This document shows positions 59,304 to 64,000 of a stretch of 64,000 nt of DNA, in pieces. The stretch is taken from NCBI RefSeq assembly GCF_001617365.1, contig NZ_LVJR01000015.1, positions 1 through 64,000 on the forward strand. Direction: 5' to 3'. The notes beneath the pieces were generated by a model that was not told the origin of the DNA, made no database searches, and saw only the letters and a list, made by a program, of their open reading frames with translations. The position numbers and the translations under genes were made by a program. This stretch comes from Rhodanobacter sp. FW104-R8. GTDB lineage: Bacteria; Pseudomonadota; Gammaproteobacteria; Xanthomonadales; Rhodanobacteraceae. Numbering within the stretch: the stretch's first letter is position 1; every line of letters starts with the position of its first letter.

Positions 59304-62303
59304 TCAGAAGGTAACGGCCATGCTCAGCTGGGTGAATCGCGGCGACTGGAAGCCCAGCGGCTGGCGGAAGGTGTCGCTGGTGGCATTGGAGATGGACGTC
59401 TGCAGGTCCTGGTCCACCGCCGTGGTGCGCTGCGAGTTGAACAGGTTGTAGACGGCGAGCTTCACGCGGAACTCGCCGCCGTCGAACGGCCGGATGTAGC
59501 TGATGCCGGCGTTGAGCGCGATGGTCCACGGCATGCGGCCGTACTTGCCGCGCGGCGAGCGTTCGTAGACGCGGTTCTCGGAGATCGGTGAGTCGCAGTT
59601 CTGCACGCAGATGTAATAGCTGTGGTAGTTGGTCTTGTCGTAGGGGTTGCCCACGCCGAAGCCGGTGATCGGGCCGCCGGACATCGCGCTCAGGTCGGCG
59701 CCGAGCTGCCAGTTCGGGGTGAGCGCGTAGGTGCCGCGCAGCTTGAACTGGTGGCGGCGGTCGTTCGGCAGGTAGCCGTCGCCGCCCAGGTTCACCCACG
59801 GGTTGTCGAAGTTCTCGGTACGGCCGGTGTCGTCGAAGTTGGTGTCCGAGTTGACCGGACCTTCGGCGTTGCCGCGGTTCCACGACATCGTGTACGAGGC
59901 GTTCATCGCCCACTGCTCGTCCCACGCGCGGTTCAGCTGCAGCTCGATGGCGGCGTAGGTGCGCTTCGGCTTCACCCAGCCGCGCTGGCCGAGGTACTTG
60001 CCGGAGGCGTCGTACATCGCCCAGCCTTCCTTCGAGGTGTCCACGGTGACCCAGCCGTCCGGCTTGCCGTCGCAGTCGGTGTCGCCCCACACGGTGACCT
60101 TCTTGCCCGGGTTGGCCATCACCCAGCCGATGTAGCCGTTGCCGCCGCACTGCGCGGTGGCGGTGATCTGCATGTCGTCGATGGCGTTGTGCAGGCGCCG
60201 GTAGGTGGTGCTCACGCCCCACGACCACTGCGGGTTGATCATCTGCTGGAAGCCCAGGATGGCCTCGTCCTGGTAGACCGGGTCCATGTTGCGGTCGACC
60301 TCGGAGCGCAGGTCGCCCACGGTACCGTTGCCCTGCGAGACATCGACCGCGCCGAGCTGCGGGCCCAGCTTGGGCACGGCGTACTGCACACCGTTGAGGG
60401 TCTGGATGTCCCAGCCGTTGAACGCGTAGTAGGTGCGCTCGTCGAGCAGGCCACCGGCCTGCTTGATGTTGATCACGTTGGCCACCGGCAGGAAGTAGCG
60501 GCCGAGGTTGCCGAACAGCTTGGCGCTGCCATCGCCTCGGACGTCCCACGAGAAGCCCAGCCGCGGCGCGATCTGGCTGTCCATCTTGATGTAGCTGCGG
60601 CCGGCGGCGTCCTGGTTGTCGAAGCTGTCGTTGCGCACGCCGGCGTTGAGTACCAGGTTGGGCGTGACCTGCCAGCTGTCCTCGATGTAGTACGCGGCGT
60701 TCTTGGTGGTGAAGGTGCCGGCGATTTCGTAGCGGCGCGCACGCACGTAGGCGTCGTAGCCGGGCGGAATCACACCGCCGTTGGAGATGGTGTCGCCGGG
60801 CTTGGCCGCATACAGGTTGTAGTAGAACGCGCCCGGCCCGGCGTAGTGGCGGTTGTACTCGGAGGTGTCGTTCTCGTGGTCGTAGCCGAAGCGCAGCAGG
60901 TGGTTGCCCAGCGTCCACTCGAAGTCGGCGCGCGCCTGCTTGCGGGTGTCGTTGCGCTTGTAGACGGTGGAGTTGCTGGTACAGCCGAGCCGCACGCCGG
61001 GGTCGTGGATCTTCATGAATGCGTTGTTCGCCGCGACGTAGTTGCAGGCGATGTCGAGTTGCGAGCGGGTGAACGCCTCGCGCTCGTTGCGGCCGGTCAT
61101 CAGCTTCATCGACAGGTCGTTGGTGAGGTAGCTGGTCCAGGTCAGCGCCCAGTCCTTGCCGCCGGTGTCGGTGAGGACCTTGTTGGTCCGGGTGCCGATC
61201 GTGTGGGTGCCGAAGTTGTAGCCGTAGACGTCGCCGGTGTTCTTGTTTTTGTCGGAGAACGCCATCAGCTGCAGCGTGTTGCTGTCGGTGATGTTCCAGT
61301 CGATGGTGGTGCCCCAGAACCCGGTATTCGAGCTGTTGGCGGTGAGCGTGGTGCCGGCGTTGTTGGTGTTGCGCGGGCTGCTGCCGCGGGCCTCGTACAT
61401 CGCGAAGATGAACAGCTTGTCCTTGACGATCGGGCCGGAGGCCCAGACGTTCGTCTTCACCAGCGAATTTCGGTCGCGGCTGGCGGTGAGGTAGCGGCGG
61501 CCGCTGGCGTCGTAGCGGTCCTTGGCCGCCGAGTGCCAGTTGCCCGGCTCCAGGGTGACTTCCATGCCGCCCTTCAGCTCGTTGGTGCCGGAGCGCGCCA
61601 CCGCATTGATCACGCCGCCGGTGGTGCGGCCGAACTCCACCGAGTAGCCGCCGGTCTTGACCTGGAACTCCCGGTAGAACGCAAACGGCGCCTCGGAGAA
61701 GCCGTTGCGGTTGTAGAAGTCGGTGACGTTGAGGCCGTTGACGTAGACCGCGTTCTCCGCGATCGACGAGCCGCCGAACGAGATGCCGCCGAAGCTGGCG
61801 TTGCCCTTGACCACGCCCGGCGCGAGCAGGGCTACCGAGGCGACGTTCTGGTTGACCGGCAGGCGCACCAGTTCCTCGCGCGAGATGTTGGTGGCCGATT
61901 CGGTCGAGGTGACGTCGATCACCGGCAGGCCGGTGCCGGTGACGTTGATGGTCGCCAGTTCGGTGGCGTTGGGGGAGCCGGCCAGGTCCACCGTGGTGGC
62001 GTTGCCCAGGCTGACGGTGACCTTGCGCGGCTGGCCCAGCGGCTGGCCGTCCCTGCTGGCGCTGAGCGTGTAGTCGCCCACCGGCAGGAACGGGAAGCGG
62101 TAGTTGCCCCGCTGGTCGGCGGTGATGGTGCGGGTCAGGCCGGTCGCCGGGCTCGCCGCGGTGATCACCGCTCCCGGCTGGGCACGGCCCACCACCGAGC
62201 CGTCGTTGTTGCCGGCGTACGCCGCGGGTACCGCCAGTGTCACCAGGCCGAGACCGAGCGCCATGCTGAGTGCGGTCCTGTGCAATATCCGGGTGTTGCT
62301 CAT
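59304..62303 (-). CDS. Oar-like TonB-dependent receptor
   Basis: This 999-residue outer-membrane protein has a signal peptide ending near AAYAG and a CarboxypepD_reg-like beta-sandwich (GSVVGRAQPGAVITAASPATGLTRTITADQRGNYRFPFLPVGDYTLSASRDG). The plug follows (VTSTESATNISREELVRLPVNQNVASVALLAPGV, GGVINAVARSGTNELKGG), then a barrel ending in FTQLSMAVTF. Oar-type receptors are linked to peptide or protein uptake and adhesion. GGGGGAG precedes the start. The position between the transglutaminase-like gene and peptidase genes suggests peptide import. Confidence 0.92.
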   Translation of the reverse strand: MSNTRILHRTALSMALGLGLVTLAVPAAYAGNNDGSVVGRAQPGAVITAASPATGLTRTITADQRGNYRFPFLPVGDYTLSASRDGQPLGQPRKVTVSLGNATTVDLAGSPNATELATINVTGTGLPVIDVTSTESATNISREELVRLPVNQNVASVALLAPGVVKGNASFGGISFGGSSIAENAVYVNGLNVTDFYNRNGFSEAPFAFYREFQVKTGGYSVEFGRTTGGVINAVARSGTNELKGGMEVTLEPGNWHSAAKDRYDASGRRYLTASRDRNSLVKTNVWASGPIVKDKLFIFAMYEARGSSPRNTNNAGTTLTANSSNTGFWGTTIDWNITDSNTLQLMAFSDKNKNTGDVYGYNFGTHTIGTRTNKVLTDTGGKDWALTWTSYLTNDLSMKLMTGRNEREAFTRSQLDIACNYVAANNAFMKIHDPGVRLGCTSNSTVYKRNDTRKQARADFEWTLGNHLLRFGYDHENDTSEYNRHYAGPGAFYYNLYAAKPGDTISNGGVIPPGYDAYVRARRYEIAGTFTTKNAAYYIEDSWQVTPNLVLNAGVRNDSFDNQDAAGRSYIKMDSQIAPRLGFSWDVRGDGSAKLFGNLGRYFLPVANVINIKQAGGLLDERTYYAFNGWDIQTLNGVQYAVPKLGPQLGAVDVSQGNGTVGDLRSEVDRNMDPVYQDEAILGFQQMINPQWSWGVSTTYRRLHNAIDDMQITATAQCGGNGYIGWVMANPGKKVTVWGDTDCDGKPDGWVTVDTSKEGWAMYDASGKYLGQRGWVKPKRTYAAIELQLNRAWDEQWAMNASYTMSWNRGNAEGPVNSDTNFDDTGRTENFDNPWVNLGGDGYLPNDRRHQFKLRGTYALTPNWQLGADLSAMSGGPITGFGVGNPYDKTNYHSYYICVQNCDSPISENRVYERSPRGKYGRMPWTIALNAGISYIRPFDGGEFRVKLAVYNLFNSQRTTAVDQDLQTSISNATSDTFRQPLGFQSPRFTQLSMAVTF

Positions 62304-62357
62304 GTCCCCATCTCCCCCATCGACGCTGTCGATGCCATGTTTATGAAAAGCCGCGGA

Positions 62358-63896
62358 TTACTTGCCGCTGCGTCCCTGCGCCGCCGGCAGGATCTGCCAG
62401 TCGAAGTCGTAGTCCAGTTGGTCGAAATAGACGTTGCCGCCGCGCCACTCGGCCTCGCCGCGCTGCGAGTCCACGTCGTCGGAACGGAAGTGCCGCTTGG
62501 CCGGCTGGAAGCGCCGGCCGAAGTCGTCGTTGAAGGCGATGCGGTAGTTGTCGAGCCCGCCGAGGTAGAACCATTCCAGGGCCGGGTCGTCGCCCGGGCC
62601 GGGCTGCAGCCGGCCGGTGGTGACGTCCATCGGCACCCAGCCGTACGGCGCCAGGTACAGGTAGCCCCAGTCGTGGATGTTGCTGTATCGGCTGCCGTCG
62701 CCGCTGCCGTTGCCGAAGAACACCATGCCCGACTGCCAGCGCGCGGGGATGCCGTTGAGGCGCAGCAGGGCCATCAGCAGCAGGGTCTGCTGGCCGCAGT
62801 CGGCGTGGCCGGCGTGCAGCGCGTAGTCGCTGATGTTGGCGATGGTGGAGTACTCGCGCGCGCCGGCCCATGGGATGCGGTCGACCGCGGCGAACAGTTT
62901 CTGCGCGATGCGGTAGGGATTTTTCTCGTCGCCGACCACCTCGTGCGAGAATCTGCGCATCGCGTCGGTGAGCACGATGTGCGGCGCACGTTCGGCCACG
63001 TACGGGGCCAGCTCCGGCGTGATGGCTGCCGCCTGCACCTTGTCGGCGTCGATCGCGTGGTACTGCGCGAACAGGGTCAGCTCGTAGGTGACCGAGAACA
63101 CCGTCTTCTTCCCGGCCACCGCGAGTTTCTCCAGGTACACCGTGCGCTGCGGCGCCGACCCGGGCGCGATCCGGTGCTGCACCGGCACGCTGGCGACGTA
63201 GCGGATGTCCTCCTGCTGGCCCGGCACCGCCTGTGGGTACGGGATCCACGCACGCACGGTTTCACCGGCCGGCACCGCGTCGGCGGCGACGGTCAGGGTC
63301 TGCGTCATGCGCAGGCGCTGCGGCAGCACGCTGCTGCGGTGTTCGGCCAGCGCCGCCTGGTAGATGGCGCGCTGATGTTCGTTCAGCGACGCCATCGGGC
63401 CGTCGGTGATCGGGGTCTGCACCGCGCGCCGCGCCACTGCTTCCGGGCTGAGCCGGAACAAGTTGCTGGGCGCGCGCTTGAAGTACACCGTGCGGCCGTC
63501 GATCACCTGGTGCTCGAACAGGCCGGCCGCGTTCCACCTGGCGAACTCGGCTTCGCTGAGGTCGGGGATCGGCTTGCGCACGCGCGCCTTGACGTCGTCG
63601 GCGCTCAGGGTGAAGTCGAGCAGGATGCGGCGCATGCGCTCGTGCTGGAAGGCCAGCGCGTCGCGCGTGTCGGCGCCCAGGCCGGGCTGCGCCAGCGCGC
63701 CGGTGATCGCCGTGTCGGCCGCCTCGAAGTGGCCGGCGTCGATCTGGGCGATGATGGGGGCGACGACCTTGCCGTCGGCGCCGTTGCCGGCGAAGGCGAG
63801 CGGTGCGGCGGACAGCAGGGCGAGCAGGGACGCGACGAGGCGCAGGCCACGGACATGGCGGCGTATTCCCGGTGCGACAGGCAGCAACGTATCCAT
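62358..63896 (-). CDS. Exported transglutaminase-like protein
   Basis: This 512-residue protein has a signal sequence (VASLLALLSAAPLAFAG) and a transglutaminase-like core with Cys in HADCGQQTLLLMALLRLNGIPARW, His in SNIHDWGYLYLAPYGWVPMDVT and the following Asp, the papain-like triad. Residues about 30-260 form an N-terminal region of helical and beta segments. Such proteins are mostly cysteine peptidases in bacteria. GGGGGAC is eight bases before the ATG. It is the first gene of the minus-strand peptidase cluster. Confidence 0.85.
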   Translation of the reverse strand: MDTLLPVAPGIRRHVRGLRLVASLLALLSAAPLAFAGNGADGKVVAPIIAQIDAGHFEAADTAITGALAQPGLGADTRDALAFQHERMRRILLDFTLSADDVKARVRKPIPDLSEAEFARWNAAGLFEHQVIDGRTVYFKRAPSNLFRLSPEAVARRAVQTPITDGPMASLNEHQRAIYQAALAEHRSSVLPQRLRMTQTLTVAADAVPAGETVRAWIPYPQAVPGQQEDIRYVASVPVQHRIAPGSAPQRTVYLEKLAVAGKKTVFSVTYELTLFAQYHAIDADKVQAAAITPELAPYVAERAPHIVLTDAMRRFSHEVVGDEKNPYRIAQKLFAAVDRIPWAGAREYSTIANISDYALHAGHADCGQQTLLLMALLRLNGIPARWQSGMVFFGNGSGDGSRYSNIHDWGYLYLAPYGWVPMDVTTGRLQPGPGDDPALEWFYLGGLDNYRIAFNDDFGRRFQPAKRHFRSDDVDSQRGEAEWRGGNVYFDQLDYDFDWQILPAAQGRSGK

Positions 63897-64000
63897 CGAC
63901 AAGCGTCCCCCGCAACGAATCCCCTGAAACCGCTGTGTAACACGCTTGCAAATACTGGTCAATAATTTATGCTTCAATCTAAGTTTATAAGAATTAGCTA
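63897..64000. other. AT-rich upstream region at the window end
   Basis: The last 60 bases (AATAATTTATGCTTC..., TTTATAAGAATTAGC) are much richer in A/T than the rest of the window and lie upstream of the transglutaminase-like gene. They probably hold its promoter. No further gene is visible before the sequence ends. Confidence 0.4.

Noticed and set aside
59622-63965. A 1447-codon open frame on the plus strand opposite the receptor and transglutaminase-like genes
   Set aside because: The composition is His/Arg/Val/Gly-rich shadow translation of well-supported minus-strand genes; there is no ribosome site, domain or signal. High GC suppresses stop codons.

Overview
The window reads as chromosomal DNA of a high-GC gammaproteobacterium of the Xanthomonadales, most likely Rhodanobacteraceae (Rhodanobacter/Dyella/Luteibacter-like). 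The grounds are the gene families and start contexts, a dihydrolipoyl dehydrogenase with its own lipoyl domain, many TonB-dependent receptors and exported hydrolases, and REP-type palindromes between genes. This assignment is inference from gene content; no rRNA or tRNA gene is present. Genes are dense, and most long antisense open frames are GC-driven shadows.

Layout. 1-4.4 kb: peroxiredoxin, small conserved hypotheticals (DUF2884, DUF2383-like, DUF924, DUF2845) and a MscS channel. 4.4-9.0 kb (minus): ABC ATPase plus a permease fused to an M1 peptidase. 9.3-13.3 kb: aceF-lpd, both carrying palindromic repeats in their linkers, then a DapB-like reductase lacking the catalytic histidine. 13.5-15.4 kb: ECF sigma/anti-sigma pair and a divergent membrane-protein gene, with mirrored ECF-type promoters between them. 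15.6-20.2 kb: DinB, flippase-like protein, ATP-grasp enzyme, APC permease. 20.3-25 kb: agarase-like lipoprotein, a low-GC HEPN/DUF4145-like gene, a second Y-family polymerase.

25.3-42.1 kb is a carbohydrate locus. A minus-strand operon (FadR-type regulator, dgoK, dgoA, dgoD, SDR, SMP-30 lactonase, sugar MFS) encodes the De Ley-Doudoroff route from D-galactose to pyruvate and glyceraldehyde-3-phosphate. A divergent plus-strand set (galM, clan GH-A hydrolase, TonB-dependent receptor, two sialidase-fold/GH93-like proteins, GH43) would release and import the sugars from an arabinose/galactose polymer. A DgoR-like operator sits on the predicted operon promoter.

42.3-52.1 kb: two membrane proteins, a tandem hairpin array behind purC, cytochrome c and djlA, rpe with a tandemly duplicated 3' end, a candidate small RNA and two very small genes, a sortase-system-type two-component pair (PdsR/PdsS-like) with an exported protein between them, and trpE. 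52.1-63.9 kb (minus) forms a possible murein-peptide scavenging locus: transglutaminase-like protein, Oar-like TonB receptor, LysA, membrane dipeptidase, two serine hydrolases, VanX-like D-Ala-D-Ala dipeptidase and AmiD-like amidase.

The most unusual feature is that repeat palindromes have entered reading frames. A 144-bp REP pair is in frame inside the signal peptide of the VanX-like gene. CT-rich palindromes with identical arms lie in the Lpd linker and in the 5' end of a serine hydrolase gene, and a related element lies in the AceF linker. This resembles protein-coding palindromic elements known from Rickettsia.
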